From: Tritrichomonas musculus
Taxonomy: Eukaryota > Parabasalia > Tritrichomonadida > Tritrichomonadidae
Direction: 5' to 3'
Assembly: GCA_039105265.1 (NCBI GenBank)
Contig: JAPFFF010000067.1
Location: 372,001-436,000 of the forward strand
DNA: 64,000 nt
This document shows, piece after piece, positions 51,614-62,276 of the stretch. Within the stretch, counting starts at the first letter, position 1, and each line of letters opens with the position of its first letter. The position numbers and the translations under genes are program-made. The notes beneath the pieces are model-generated. The model saw nothing but the letters and a program-made list of their open reading frames with translations. It did not search any database and was not told the origin of the DNA.

Positions 51614-52921
51614 TCAAATTTGGTCATCATGCGAAATCAATTGGATATCGTTTATTATTTTTTGTATAGTTTGTGAAGTTTGTTGTAATTCTTTCATTGA
51701 TGAATGTTCTGGATGATATAATAATTCAATAAAAGGAGCTGTTTCATTTATAAGTGATTGTATTTTTTCAGTTAAGGAATGATATTTGATAGTATCACCA
51801 AAGATATAAAATAACGTAGGATAAGATGAAGTTATAATTGATTGTGCTAATAAAACTGTTTCTATTATTTTTAATGTTTCTTTTTTAATTTCTTCTCTAT
51901 CTTGAATATCACGTAATATAACTCTAGCAATTCTTGTTCGTGCACATAATTTTGATAATGAAATCAATCTTGTTGTTTCTTTCTCTTTCTTTACTTGAGT
52001 TTCATCTTTCTTAATCATGAAATCAATGTAAATTTTGTCGTATTTTTCTTTTTGAATGAAATATTGTTCTGATAATTTTAACCATCTTGAAATTATTTTG
52101 CTTTTTTCGAAATTCATTGGCCATATGAAAAATGAAACTTGTTTTTTTTCTTGTGGAATATAATAAAAATATGGAGGAGGACATACAATTTCATCTCCAA
52201 AATATTCATCAAAATGATGATCTTGTCGTGAACAGTAACAACGTGGGCAGAATTCGAAGTGACACAAAGGACATTCAATGTAAGTATTATAATAATAATA
52301 ATCATTTTCTGGGAAAGAATAAAAACCATCACAACATTGAGGACAAATGTAATATTTTTGATGATTTTCAATTTGATCTTTAAGCTCTTCATATTCAACG
52401 TTTTCATAATTATCATATCCTTCTTCAATGATTTCTTTCAGTTTTTCAATGAGAATATAATAATTCTTTTTATTGTGAATGGCAGTTAAATACAATGCTG
52501 CTTCTTTTTCAAATAATATAATTTCTTTCATACGATCCTTTGCTTGTTCATGATATAAAACTTCCAATTTTTCTTGTTCCATTTTAGCTTTTATAAATGA
52601 ATCTTCTTCTATATTTGTTTCTGATTTTGATGTTGAAAGTTCAATTTGTTTTATTTTCTTTTCAAGTTTTGAAAGATTTTCTTCTTCTTCTTTTGTTTTG
52701 TTTTCATTGTTTTCTTTCATTCGTTGTATTTCAGTTTGGAATGTATATAATACACTTTGTGGATAAGAAAAACGATAATCTTTTAATTTCTCTTCACGTG
52801 CAAACCATTCTTGCAAATCTTCTTTCATTTGATATATTTGTGTCGAGTACTCAACAAATTCTTCGATTTTATTTGAATCGATGAGGAAATCATTTTGTTT
52901 ATCAATAAAAGAAAGTGTCAT
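51614..52921 (-). CDS. Coiled-coil protein with IBR-type zinc domain (435 aa)
   Basis: ATG 52921 starts MTLSFIDKQNDFLIDSNKIE. Residues about 20-180 are mostly coiled coil (Glu/Lys-rich; KEEEENLSKLEKKIKQIE). Residues about 192-240 carry ICPQCCDGF, then IECPLCHFEFCPRCYCSR, QDHHFDE and a last Cys in EIVCPP: the spacing is that of an in-between-RING zinc domain, as in RBR ubiquitin ligases, though flanking RINGs are not evident. Residues about 290-435 are helical. A ubiquitin-related adaptor role is possible but unproven. No membrane segment. The frame is intact. Confidence 0.75.
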   Translation of the reverse strand: MTLSFIDKQNDFLIDSNKIEEFVEYSTQIYQMKEDLQEWFAREEKLKDYRFSYPQSVLYTFQTEIQRMKENNENKTKEEEENLSKLEKKIKQIELSTSKSETNIEEDSFIKAKMEQEKLEVLYHEQAKDRMKEIILFEKEAALYLTAIHNKKNYYILIEKLKEIIEEGYDNYENVEYEELKDQIENHQKYYICPQCCDGFYSFPENDYYYYNTYIECPLCHFEFCPRCYCSRQDHHFDEYFGDEIVCPPPYFYYIPQEKKQVSFFIWPMNFEKSKIISRWLKLSEQYFIQKEKYDKIYIDFMIKKDETQVKKEKETTRLISLSKLCARTRIARVILRDIQDREEIKKETLKIIETVLLAQSIITSSYPTLFYIFGDTIKYHSLTEKIQSLINETAPFIELLYHPEHSSMKELQQTSQTIQKIINDIQLISHDDQI

Positions 52922-53799
52922 TTTAAAAAAATGAAGTTAAAAAAATCAAATAATTTTTGAATTCATTCAAATAATTTTTCTCTCAAAAGTTTTCAAATAA
53001 TTAATTTTCCAAATGAGATCAATTGAGACAAAATTTTGGCAATTTTGAGAATGCATTCATTTTAATTCAAAAAGTTTTAAAATCATAGAAAATATTCCTT
53101 TTTATATATTTTTTAAAATTTCAATTGTTAAAAATTTCAAAGAATGTAAATTATTCAATTTCATTGAAAAAATTTCCAAAATGAAATTGATCTAAATTAA
53201 TTGATGAAAACTTTGATTTATATTATAAATAAAATGCTATTTTATTAATTATAAGAAAAAAAAAATGCTTACATTATAATATTGACAAGAGTTAAGATCT
53301 CAGAGATCTTAAAGGAGAGTTAGATTTTGTAATAGGTGTTCTTGTTATGATTGAGGTTTGTAATGGTGATCTAGATGGATTTGATGTTGGTTTTGTAATT
53401 ATTGATTCTGAATAAAAAGGAACTTTTGAAAAAGATGACAAGCTTGCAAATGTCGTGGATTTTATAAATTTCATTGATGATGTAAATCTCGATGAAGGAG
53501 TATTTTTGTAAAATTTCTCGAGAAAGGTGGAAAGAGCCAAATTAAATGTTAGGATTTTGAGAGAAAAATAAAATTTTTAATTTGTAAGAAGCATTCAAAA
53601 CATAATGAAGTTTGAAATAAAATAACAAACTTTGAGACAAATAAATTAACGGCCTCCTTTCTTAACTAAGAGGTCTAATATCAAAATATTGTTAAAATAA
53701 TGAATTCATTGAAAACAATTAATTACTTATTTCAAAATTGACGAAATCTAAAAAAAAAAAAAAGATTCACATTTGATGAAATCTTGGATATCATCACTC
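52922..53799. other. Spacer with one doubtful Ser/Thr-rich frame
   Basis: 53292-53540 (minus) is open for 82 codons and rich in Ser, Thr and Pro (TSIITRTPITKSNSPLRSLR), but begins with TTG; its first ATG is 22 codons in. It could be a small basic protein or chance. Elsewhere the stretch is AT-rich; an A-run lies at 53752-53763. Confidence 0.35.
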
Positions 53800-54394
53800 A
53801 GGAAGTATTTTAATAATATGAAGATTTGGACGATAACCATTATGAATCTTATGAATTGCATCATAACCTGACATTCTAGATATTCTGCCAAATGGATGCA
53901 TCAATGTTATTAAATTAAGAGATGTACCCAATTCGGTTGCTTTTTACATTCATTGATACTGTGCATAGCTGAATTCATTTTTAAAAAAATTCAATCAATG
54001 TTATGATTTGATCTCACTATATTGATTGACGATGCACAAGATTTTAAGATAATTTAATAGAGCATATTAACATTTATTATTTATATATATTTAATTTCAA
54101 AGAATGTGTTTTTAATGAACATCCACAAAAAATATAATATCTAATTGAAGTTACAGATAGAGGCTTACTGCCAAATAACGATTGAATTTTTGAATGACAT
54201 TTTTCAAAATATTTTGTTATTCCAAAATCAGTAATGATCAGGTATAAGTTGTCATATAACAGCAAATTATGTGAAGAAAGGTCACGGTGAATAATATTAA
54301 TATCATGTAAATATTTTATGAGACGGGAAGTTCGACATTGGCCATTCTTGCATATGATTGAAAAAAAAAATATAATATTGATAATAAAAAACAT
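53800..54394 (-). pseudogene. Protein kinase relic
   Basis: Minus-strand 54394-54077 contains LIKYLHDINIIHRDLSSHNL and IITDFGITKYFE, the HRD and DFG parts of a TKL-type kinase catalytic loop. The glycine loop and the catalytic lysine region are missing, and the preceding residues are unrelated hydrophobics. Farther down, about 53895-53800 gives a frame-shifted piece of the C-lobe end (GYDAIHKIHNGYRPNLHI). It is a truncated, dead kinase lying just downstream of the cyclase. Confidence 0.6.
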
Positions 54395-54424
54395 TTTATT
54401 TAAAAAAACATCTATAAGTCTATA

Positions 54425-57400
54425 TCATGGTTCTACTAAATAAGTTTCAACTTTTTCATTTTTACATTCAATTGTTCTTCTATTGCAAAATTTGAAATTT
54501 AAACCGCAAATCAATTCATAAACAGCCAGTGAAATATGCACTTTCATTGGTACTCCATTTTGTTCCATTTGCTGTGCACGATTAATAGTTGGACCAATAA
54601 TCTCAAAAGTTGGTTTTCCAATTCCAAGAACGCCAGCTACGATAGGACCGCCTGTATTAATTCCGATTCTAATTCTTAAGTTCTGATCAATTTCCTTATT
54701 AATGACTTGAATTTCTTTAATCATTTGTAATCCGAAAGTTACAACCTCTTGAGCATGAACAGCAGGCTGATTAATCTCAGCAAATATTCCACCTGCCGCC
54801 ATATAACAATCACCGATACATTTAATCTTAGTCATAGTTTTTTTTGTATCCAAAATTGAATCAAATCTTTTGAATAGAATATTTAACGTACTCATAACTT
54901 TTTCAGCCGGTAAAGAGCCGCACCATGGAGTGAAGCTAACAATGTCACAGAATAATATTGAAGCAGATTGTACAGAGAATGAAATATTCTTCTCCCCTTC
55001 TTGAACACGTGTCACTAAAGAAGGTGGCAAAATTGTACTCAACAACTTGTCACTGTTTTGTTTTTCTTCCAAAATGAGCATGTTATAATTGTGAGATTGA
55101 GTCACATTACGACAACTTATGACGAACTTTCCGCAAGCGATCATTGAAGTTGCCATTAAGATCAATTCATTACCAGCGTTATTTCGATATGAAATTTCTT
55201 CTGTTGGATTTGAATCGACCGATGAAAAAAGTGTCTCTATGTTGCCACTGAATTTATTCGATTTGAAAAAATCAATCATTGACTTGCCAACTAATTGAAC
55301 ATTATCAAAAATTAGCTGGCATGCTTGATTGGCACATTGAATAATCATATCAGTGTTGGCATACATAATTGCATCAGGAAGACTTGTAAAAACAGTGTCA
55401 AAAAAGTTACTGTTGCGATCAAGTGTGTCACTTTGCTGTGGTGAAAAATCGCCCGTTAAAACACGTGATATTTTCGATGATGAAAAAATGACAGATGGAC
55501 TACAATGAAGCAAAAGATTAAGGACAGATTTAATATGTTCTTCAATTCTTGAAACCTGAAAATAAAGAATGGTTTCAATAATGATGCTAGCAGCAATAAG
55601 TGCAACAAGAATTGGCACGAAAAGAATTTTTTCATTTTTCAGTTCTTCTCGAACTGATGGAATTATCAAGTTGTGAGTTGGATAGAAGAAATTTTCATAA
55701 AGAGGAGAAATTAACTTAGACCACAAAGAAACATAAATTGGATCTTTTGGATCAATTGAATCAACGGCACCAATTTTATAAGGAATAATTGAATGCTTAA
55801 TGATCGGCTCAATTAAAATAAAGATGATGTCAACAGGCAAACAATCGAATATTTCTGAGTATTTTTCAATTCCTTCTTTAATAATTAAATCAGAAATATT
55901 TAAAATGCTTGAAAGTGAGCAATTTAATTGTGAAGCACTTTTGACACCATCAATAAATCCTTTAAAAGGAACTTCATTGTTTGATGCTCCACCACTTGCT
56001 ATTAGATGATAATATTGACGACTTCTTTCCATAACTGTTTCCATGTTTTCCAAAGAAATATTAAAATTAACAGTTGGAATAGGATAACCGCCAAATTCAA
56101 ATAAAATAACATGAAGCCAATTTAATGAACTAAGAATCATTGCATAAGAGGATATTAAATAATAAAGATGTGGCGCTAAATTCCTTACTATTTGTGTTAA
56201 ATTTAAAAAAAATTGAACAAATAAAATAACACAAACAATTGCAATTATAATGATTAAATTTGTTCCAATTATTAATATAACTCCATCAGATAAAAAATTC
56301 CCTGTTGTTCCTCCTGAATTAAATATTTTTAATATATTTTCATCTTGTTTGTTCATCTCTTCAACTTGATTGTCCATCTTCTTTTTACTCCGATTTTCGC
56401 CTAATTCAGAGATGATGTTTTTAGGTATCGAAAAGAGGCATTGATAAGTTTCTTGTTTATTAGAATTGATCCATTTTAATTGAATTATCATAACTATCTC
56501 AAATACCAAAAAAATAAAAATTATTAAAACAATCATTAAAATTTTTCCTAATCGTGTCATATTGTTAAAATTACTGCTTATGTATTCAATCATTAAAAGC
56601 ATTGCTTCTCGAACATTCATTGAAATGGGAGAGGCATTGTTGATTGGATTCAAAAGTGTTCCTGAATTAAAAACAGATGAACTAATTCCTTCACCAGTCA
56701 AAATCATTTTTTGCTGGATGGTGAAATCTAATATTGCCGCCTGAATAGAAATGTTTGTTGTTGTTTTATTCGTTGATGAAGTAAAGTAAACATAAGGAAC
56801 AGTGTTTTGAAAAATCAAATTTTGGGCTTGATTAATATAATAATTATCTTCATCAAACATTCTAAATGAACTAAGTTCTTGTAATGCTTCTGTTGTCACT
56901 TTAAGAATATGCTCAAGTTGTTGTTTAGTATCCCAAGTGTTTCCAAACGTTGTTGGAGGTTTTTCGTTAGAATTATTATCAATTCCAAAAACAGTCAAAT
57001 TTTCACCAACATATCTCAATGAAAATCCAATTACTTGGTAAGCGTAAGCACGCAGCAATGAAAGAGAACTAATAAATCTAAGAGGACGTTGCAATTTATC
57101 AATATAAAAATTAATATATATTAAACCTGCACATGAAGGAAAAATAAACAAACACAAAATCATTAAAATTCGAATGATTTTTGTTCCTTTAATTGAAGGA
57201 ACTTTTAATTCATTAATATTTGATTTAATGCCAGCTATTTGGTCCAAATAATATTGTCTATCTTTTCGAAAATTATATTTCTCTTCTTGTACAGAAGAAT
57301 GCGCATAATCACTTCCTATTGGTGAAAAAGCAGGTTCTTTTTCCATCTTTATTGAAGATGGCAAATTCGGAAACATTTTCAATCCAAATTCATGAGTTGA

Positions 57401-59098
57401 ATCAACAGTTGCTATTAATCCAGGAAGAAGTAATTTTGTTCTTTCATGCATTTCATTTGATAAAGCATGATCAGCCATTAAATCATTTAAAAAAACACTG
57501 TAAAAATGAGTCACGTTTCGGTTGTTTGGATATTCATGCAAAAGATGCTTAATATCTGCATTTGTTTGATTTATTGCGGAAATTGCTCTTTTCGTAGCAA
57601 CTTCTATTTCAGCCAAATTTCCACGAATAACGACATCCCAGACATGACCAAGCTTATGTTTTGTTGACATGTTTTGCTTTTTAATTATGTTGATTTTCTT
57701 CCGTAATTCAGAAGATAAACCTGTTTCTCTTTGTTTAATAATTAGCTTAGTTTGGCCTTTTATGCAACGAATAGCAGAACCTTTATACTTACCAATTTTA
57801 ACAGTTTTATAAATGAATTTCAAAGTTGTTGCTTCTTCTGGATAAATTGCGACAAATTTGGCAAAAATATAATAAATATATTGGCTATCTTTCCACTTTT
57901 CAACCGCCATTCTAAACAGATTTAAATTAAGCACAATTGGATGTGCATATTTAATGCCACAGAAGGCGAGACTGTAGAAATGATTTCTTGTTTTAATAAG
58001 TGAAAATAAATTATTGTCATCCATGATCGTATCAAGCATCTTAATGCTTTGAATTCGTGTCTGTTGAATGATGAAATAATTCAAAATCAACATGATCACA
58101 AAAAACAAAATTAAAGCAAAAAAAAGCGCAATTGTTCCATTCTTCTCCAAGAGAATAAAGATCAAATTTACTAATGTAAATGTGGCACCGGTTACTGATG
58201 ACGATAAGACAAGGTTCGATACAATAGTTTTAATAAAACCGCCATATGCAAAGACAGAAAAGCCTGCAATCAAGTAAAGAATGATGTTGATAATAAGCAT
58301 CATTGCTTGAAGGTTTTTACTGAAATTTACACCAAGTCCGAAAAAAAGGTTGATAAAAATAGTTATGGTAAAAAATATGTATTGAGGTGGGGCCGTGATT
58401 GAGGCCAATGAATTTGGCCTAAAGGCTAAAGTTTGACTTTGAAATACATACATTATAAAGAAGTTAAAAATGGCACAGAGAAAGGATATGGAATGTATCG
58501 ATATAAATCTTGGAATGTTTATTAGTGCTCGTGTTTCTGGTTTCGTTAAAAAAGAAAGTCCTTCACATAATATAAATATTATTATTGGATGGAAATAATA
58601 TCCTAAGGTTGAAACGTAAAAATATATAAATTTGGGTATAATATTGGGCAACTTTGCATATTTCTTAAAATATATCGACGAACCAACTACAAGCGCATTA
58701 ACAAACATTTGAATTACTAAATATATAATTATAAAAATATGAGCTGCATCAAAAATATTACTTGGTGGTATAAAATAGCAGGGAACAGCAAGTACATCCA
58801 TTACAATTTGATCAACACTACCTTTTTTCCATAAATTAAAATATGAAGGGACAAAACAAGGAAGTAAAAAATGCATAACTCGAAGTATTGACATTATATC
58901 ATGAATTAATGGCATGGGTGGAGAAACTGAATAAATATAACTGGTAAGTTGGCTGATATCTTTTCGAAAAGACTTGAAAAAATTCCTTTTTGTTAATCCA
59001 TAGAATTGAATTCCAAAATATGAGTCAGATGAATCAAGACTGTGACTAGAACTTGAAGGAGCTGGGGAAGCAACTGTGATCTGAGGGCTTGCTTCCAT
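54425..59098 (-). CDS. Multi-spanning class III adenylate/guanylate cyclase with PAS domain (1557 aa)
   Basis: ATG 59098 starts a Ser-rich cytosolic head (MEASPQITVASPAPSSSS). Residues about 60-350 hold a cluster of about eight membrane segments; further segments lie near 640, 860, 945 and 1160. A PAS domain follows at about 1235-1335 (SLPDAIMYANTDMIIQCANQ), then a linker (LLSTILPPSLVTRVQEGE) and the catalytic domain at about 1375-1550. Both metal Asp are present (FCDIVSF and IGDCYMA). Base-selecting residues favour ATP: Lys in TKIKCIG and Glu in FEIIG. At the usual transition-state Arg, INRAQQME has Gln. Only one catalytic domain is present, so the enzyme would act as a homodimer, making cAMP in response to a membrane or PAS signal. 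The architecture is typical of trichomonad cyclases. The frame is intact. Confidence 0.93.
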   Translation of the reverse strand: MEASPQITVASPAPSSSSHSLDSSDSYFGIQFYGLTKRNFFKSFRKDISQLTSYIYSVSPPMPLIHDIMSILRVMHFLLPCFVPSYFNLWKKGSVDQIVMDVLAVPCYFIPPSNIFDAAHIFIIIYLVIQMFVNALVVGSSIYFKKYAKLPNIIPKFIYFYVSTLGYYFHPIIIFILCEGLSFLTKPETRALINIPRFISIHSISFLCAIFNFFIMYVFQSQTLAFRPNSLASITAPPQYIFFTITIFINLFFGLGVNFSKNLQAMMLIINIILYLIAGFSVFAYGGFIKTIVSNLVLSSSVTGATFTLVNLIFILLEKNGTIALFFALILFFVIMLILNYFIIQQTRIQSIKMLDTIMDDNNLFSLIKTRNHFYSLAFCGIKYAHPIVLNLNLFRMAVEKWKDSQYIYYIFAKFVAIYPEEATTLKFIYKTVKIGKYKGSAIRCIKGQTKLIIKQRETGLSSELRKKINIIKKQNMSTKHKLGHVWDVVIRGNLAEIEVATKRAISAINQTNADIKHLLHEYPNNRNVTHFYSVFLNDLMADHALSNEMHERTKLLLPGLIATVDSTHEFGLKMFPNLPSSIKMEKEPAFSPIGSDYAHSSVQEEKYNFRKDRQYYLDQIAGIKSNINELKVPSIKGTKIIRILMILCLFIFPSCAGLIYINFYIDKLQRPLRFISSLSLLRAYAYQVIGFSLRYVGENLTVFGIDNNSNEKPPTTFGNTWDTKQQLEHILKVTTEALQELSSFRMFDEDNYYINQAQNLIFQNTVPYVYFTSSTNKTTTNISIQAAILDFTIQQKMILTGEGISSSVFNSGTLLNPINNASPISMNVREAMLLMIEYISSNFNNMTRLGKILMIVLIIFIFLVFEIVMIIQLKWINSNKQETYQCLFSIPKNIISELGENRSKKKMDNQVEEMNKQDENILKIFNSGGTTGNFLSDGVILIIGTNLIIIIAIVCVILFVQFFLNLTQIVRNLAPHLYYLISSYAMILSSLNWLHVILFEFGGYPIPTVNFNISLENMETVMERSRQYYHLIASGGASNNEVPFKGFIDGVKSASQLNCSLSSILNISDLIIKEGIEKYSEIFDCLPVDIIFILIEPIIKHSIIPYKIGAVDSIDPKDPIYVSLWSKLISPLYENFFYPTHNLIIPSVREELKNEKILFVPILVALIAASIIIETILYFQVSRIEEHIKSVLNLLLHCSPSVIFSSSKISRVLTGDFSPQQSDTLDRNSNFFDTVFTSLPDAIMYANTDMIIQCANQACQLIFDNVQLVGKSMIDFFKSNKFSGNIETLFSSVDSNPTEEISYRNNAGNELILMATSMIACGKFVISCRNVTQSHNYNMLILEEKQNSDKLLSTILPPSLVTRVQEGEKNISFSVQSASILFCDIVSFTPWCGSLPAEKVMSTLNILFKRFDSILDTKKTMTKIKCIGDCYMAAGGIFAEINQPAVHAQEVVTFGLQMIKEIQVINKEIDQNLRIRIGINTGGPIVAGVLGIGKPTFEIIGPTINRAQQMEQNGVPMKVHISLAVYELICGLNFKFCNRRTIECKNEKVETYLVEP

Positions 59099-59711
59099 GT
59101 AGTATAAAAAAACTGTTTATTTATTTTTCTATTAGGAATTTTTATCTGATAATATATTTATATTTATTTGTTATATATAATATATAATATATTATTTTAG
59201 TTATTAATATATATTTATCAATTTAAAAAGTATATGTAAATAAAAAATAAAAACCATTTATGATACATATTTATTTTTTATAATTTTAAAATAATTTATC
59301 AAAATTAAATTTACTTTCAAATTTGATAAATTAAAGAGATAAATATAAATAGATCTTCAACTTATTTGTAACACAAAAATCATAGCAAAATTGGTTTAAA
59401 TGTTTTATAAGTACATATAATATTTTATATAATATATAATAGTTATTTTATCTAAAATATCTCTAATTTTTATTTATATAATTGAGATAAAAACGTTTTA
59501 TTTGAAAATTATCTATTTGAATGTGTATTCGAACATTTTCCTCTCACAAAATTGAATTATACCTCTGAATTCTCTCAATTGTTTTCTGAATAATAAAGTA
59601 TGTAAAGTTATGAAAATAATATTAAAAATTTTTAATATTGAAAATATACATGACCTTGGTATTTGTTCTTAACGATCATAAATAACATGGAAAATTTTCA
59701 AATTAGTTTTC
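59099..59711. other. Divergent promoter spacer
   Basis: Extremely AT-rich DNA between the divergently transcribed cyclase and DUF3447 genes, with many TATATAAT strings. TTCTCTCAATTG (59571) and CTCTCACAAAATTG (59543) resemble a CTCTCAAAATTG string also present before the gene at 40028 (about 39970). Confidence 0.4.
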
Positions 59712-60878
59712 ATGAATAACATGGAAATAATTGATGAAATAAATAAGAAAGAGAATCTTCATCCTCGAATTCTCGATTTCATAGATGAAAAAGAAGACAA
59801 AGAAGAAAAATATTACGAATTAATAGAGTTTGTTAATGAATCCAAAATTTCTCAAAATAAGCAAGATTTGCAAGATATTCTATATTTATTATTAAATATA
59901 TCAAACAATCATCACAGAGAATCTGATTTTATTAATAAAATGATTCGAATTTTACAGTTTTTACAGACTGATCTAAATGAATTCTTTACAAATGATGATA
60001 TTTACAAGATTTTTGAACCAAATATGTTACTTATTTTTCATCTTATTCAAAATGAATTAATTACTCCCAATGATTTTATTATTAGAGGTATTTTAGATAA
60101 AAGGCCAAATCGATATTTTTTATATCCTGTTATCAAGTCATACATCAATGAAATAGAAAAAAAAAATGATTTAGAAAAACAAATAAAAACAATTCAAGAT
60201 TCTGATCTTACTATTTTCCAAACTAATTGCGAACGAGGTGAAAATGACTCAGAAATTTGTTGTTTAATTAGAGATGATTCAATAGACGAATTTATAGCAT
60301 TTTTTCATAGAAAAAATCTTGTTCTAAACTCTAAAATAAAACCTTCGATATTTGAAACGAATGACTTTTTGAAAGACAAAAGTCCAACATTAATTGAGTA
60401 TGCGGCATTTTATGGTTCTATTCAAATATTCGATTATTTATGTTTAAATAAAATTGAATTTAAAAAATCAGTAATGATATATGCAATTCATGGAAGAAAT
60501 TATGATATGATTCATTCAATAGAAGGTAATATTAAAATTAATGATCTTGAAGACAAATTTTTTTATACAGATTGGGAAGAAATATCGTGTGAATCAATCA
60601 AATGTCATCATAATGACTTTGCAAATTACATTATAAATAATTATATAAACAAGAATTCAAATGGACAAATATTTAATGCTAGTTTAAAATATCATAATTA
60701 TGCATTTGTTCAAAATGACGAAATGTTAAAGATTTCATATGATGATTTATCTGAATATTCAGATGAAGATTTATTGAATTTTGCATATAATAATAGCTTG
60801 AAAATTTCATATGAAAAACTATGCAAAAATACGTTTTCCTTCTGGAACGGAAGATTATTTAACTTTTTTATCTATTAA
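59712..60878 (+). CDS. DUF3447-family protein, front part of a broken DUF3447-LRR gene
   Basis: ATG 59712 (MNNMEIIDEINKKENLHPRI); Met4 is an alternative start. The family helical N-terminus is followed by CLIRDDSIDEFIAFFHRKN, PTLIEYAAFYGSIQIFDYL, VMIYAIHGRNYDMIHSIE and SIKCHHNDFANYIIN. The frame ends at 60878 in FNFFIY, while LRR-coding sequence has already begun in the next frame, so a frameshift lies within 60811-60878. The intact relative at 40028 shows that both belong to one gene. A short protein could still be made. Confidence 0.72.
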   Translation: MNNMEIIDEINKKENLHPRILDFIDEKEDKEEKYYELIEFVNESKISQNKQDLQDILYLLLNISNNHHRESDFINKMIRILQFLQTDLNEFFTNDDIYKIFEPNMLLIFHLIQNELITPNDFIIRGILDKRPNRYFLYPVIKSYINEIEKKNDLEKQIKTIQDSDLTIFQTNCERGENDSEICCLIRDDSIDEFIAFFHRKNLVLNSKIKPSIFETNDFLKDKSPTLIEYAAFYGSIQIFDYLCLNKIEFKKSVMIYAIHGRNYDMIHSIEGNIKINDLEDKFFYTDWEEISCESIKCHHNDFANYIINNYINKNSNGQIFNASLKYHNYAFVQNDEMLKISYDDLSEYSDEDLLNFAYNNSLKISYEKLCKNTFSFWNGRLFNFFIY

Positions 60879-61272
60879 ACAAATAACCATTTCTTCTTCA
60901 GTGATTTCAATTGGAAACAATGTCTTTAGTAATTATGATTCAATGGAGAAAATCACTATTCCATCTTCAGTTGTTTCAATTGGAAAGAAAGCATTTAATA
61001 AATGTTCAAAATTGAATGAAATAGTATTTGAAGAACCTTCTTCATTGATATCAATCGAAGAAAAGTTATTCAATGAATGCATATTGATTGAAGAAATAAC
61101 GATTCCTTCATCAATCACATCTATCAAAACAAATGCATTTGATGGATGTAAATCATTGAAACGAATTTCATTCAATGAACACTCAAAGATTCAAATATTT
61201 ATTGATTATCAATTTTCAAGAATTGAAACATTAGAAGAAATAATAATTCCTTCTTCAGTTGTTTCTAATTAG
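60811..61272 (+). CDS. BspA-like leucine-rich repeats, end part of a broken DUF3447-LRR gene
   Basis: Overlaps the previous frame. From about 60870 it encodes five to six BspA-type LRRs (KQITISSSVISIGNNVF, EKITIPSSVVSIGKKAFN, EEITIPSSITSIKTNAF), then ends abruptly at a TAG within the start of a further repeat (IIIPSSVVSN). Just there a 16-bp string (TTAGAAGAAATAATAA) is repeated 35 bp apart, and a MITE begins 9 bp after the stop, so the 3' end of the gene was probably lost by rearrangement. Confidence 0.65.
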   Translation: MKNYAKIRFPSGTEDYLTFLSIKQITISSSVISIGNNVFSNYDSMEKITIPSSVVSIGKKAFNKCSKLNEIVFEEPSSLISIEEKLFNECILIEEITIPSSITSIKTNAFDGCKSLKRISFNEHSKIQIFIDYQFSRIETLEEIIIPSSVVSN

Positions 61273-61280
61273 AAGAAATA

Positions 61281-61689
61281 ATAAATCATATTTTTATGCT
61301 TTTCATTAAATTAATCTGATATCATTTACTATATTGAAGTTAATATTTTCAAGTTTCTTCTTTGTGAATCTTTTTTAAATCACTTTAAATTAATATAAAG
61401 TCAAATAATATGCCAATACAAAATGAAAATAAAGTTCTCTATTAAAAACATTTTTTCAATACAGAAAAACGGTTATAGGGTATAATTTAACTATGACGAT
61501 TAACATTTGAATGTGAAACAGATTTTAATAGAGAGCCTTATTTTCCAAGTTTATCTAAATAATTTGATGTTTTAAAAGCAATATATAAAATTTAAAAAAG
61601 ATTCACAAAGTAGAAACTTGAAAATATTAACTTCAATATTGTAAATGATATCAGATTAATTTAATGAAAAGCATAAAAATATGATTTAT
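61281..61689. mobile_element. 409-bp MITE with ~100-bp terminal inverted repeats
   Basis: ATAAATCATATTTTTATGCT and the following 80 or so bases (61281 to about 61380) are repeated almost perfectly in inverted orientation at about 61588-61689. The interior of about 200 bp is non-coding. No clear target duplication could be assigned. Its left end abuts the truncated LRR frame. Confidence 0.75.
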
Positions 61690-62157
61690 AGTAAAGATAA
61701 GAATATACTATTAGTAATTATTCTATTGATATAAAAATTGCTTCATTATATATAAGCTGTAGCAAGTTATGACGCAAATACTCTTTATTATCACCTATTC
61801 ATCCACAGAAATATTTTTAAGGATTACAAAGTCCAAAAGCAAGAATATTTCATATGTAATGAAATTATGATTATACACCAGTTTTCATTAAAATTTATTT
61901 TTTTAATCCAAAATTAAAATGAAAAAATAGTGAATTTTATTTGGATTTGTGACAAATAAATTTAAATCAATCATATGACGATAATCATATTAATTAAAAA
62001 TCAATGCATCTCCCTTATATCTGATTTTTCCTGTATTCAAATTATTTAAATATAAAGTAATTGAGCATCTTTTGGATATCAAATGTAAGAATTAGAATAA
62101 AAATATAGTATAGATGAAATTCATTATAATAAAATGTGCCTATAAATGATGAAACAC

Positions 62158-62194
<37 letters not shown>

Positions 62195-62201
62195 AAAAAA
62201 A
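61690..62201. other. Spacer with A-run
   Basis: AT-rich sequence; an unbroken A-run of about 30 lies at 62160-62190, just beyond the end of tRNA-Leu. No gene seen. Confidence 0.4.
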
Positions 62202-62276
62202 TGGTTGTTATGGGATTTGAACCCATGTTACCTAGATCCTAAGTCTAGTGCCTTTGACCACTCGGTCCAAACAACC
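62202..62276 (-). tRNA. tRNA-Leu (anticodon TAG)
   Basis: On the minus strand: acceptor GGTTGTT/AACAACC, D-loop region GAGTGGTCAAAGGC of the Leu/Ser type, anticodon stem CTAGA/TCTAG with loop CTTAGGA, T arm ATGGG TTCAAAT CCCAT, discriminator A, 75 bases. Anticodon TAG reads CUA and possibly other CUN codons. The variable region is only GTAAC, whereas tRNA-Leu is normally a class II tRNA with a long variable arm. TTTTTTT follows as terminator. Confidence 0.93.

Noticed and set aside
53640-53690. GC-richer hairpin-like string (GGCCTCCTTTCTTAACTAAGAGG) as an RNA gene
   Set aside because: The stem is short and imperfect, and no RNA family features or terminator are present.
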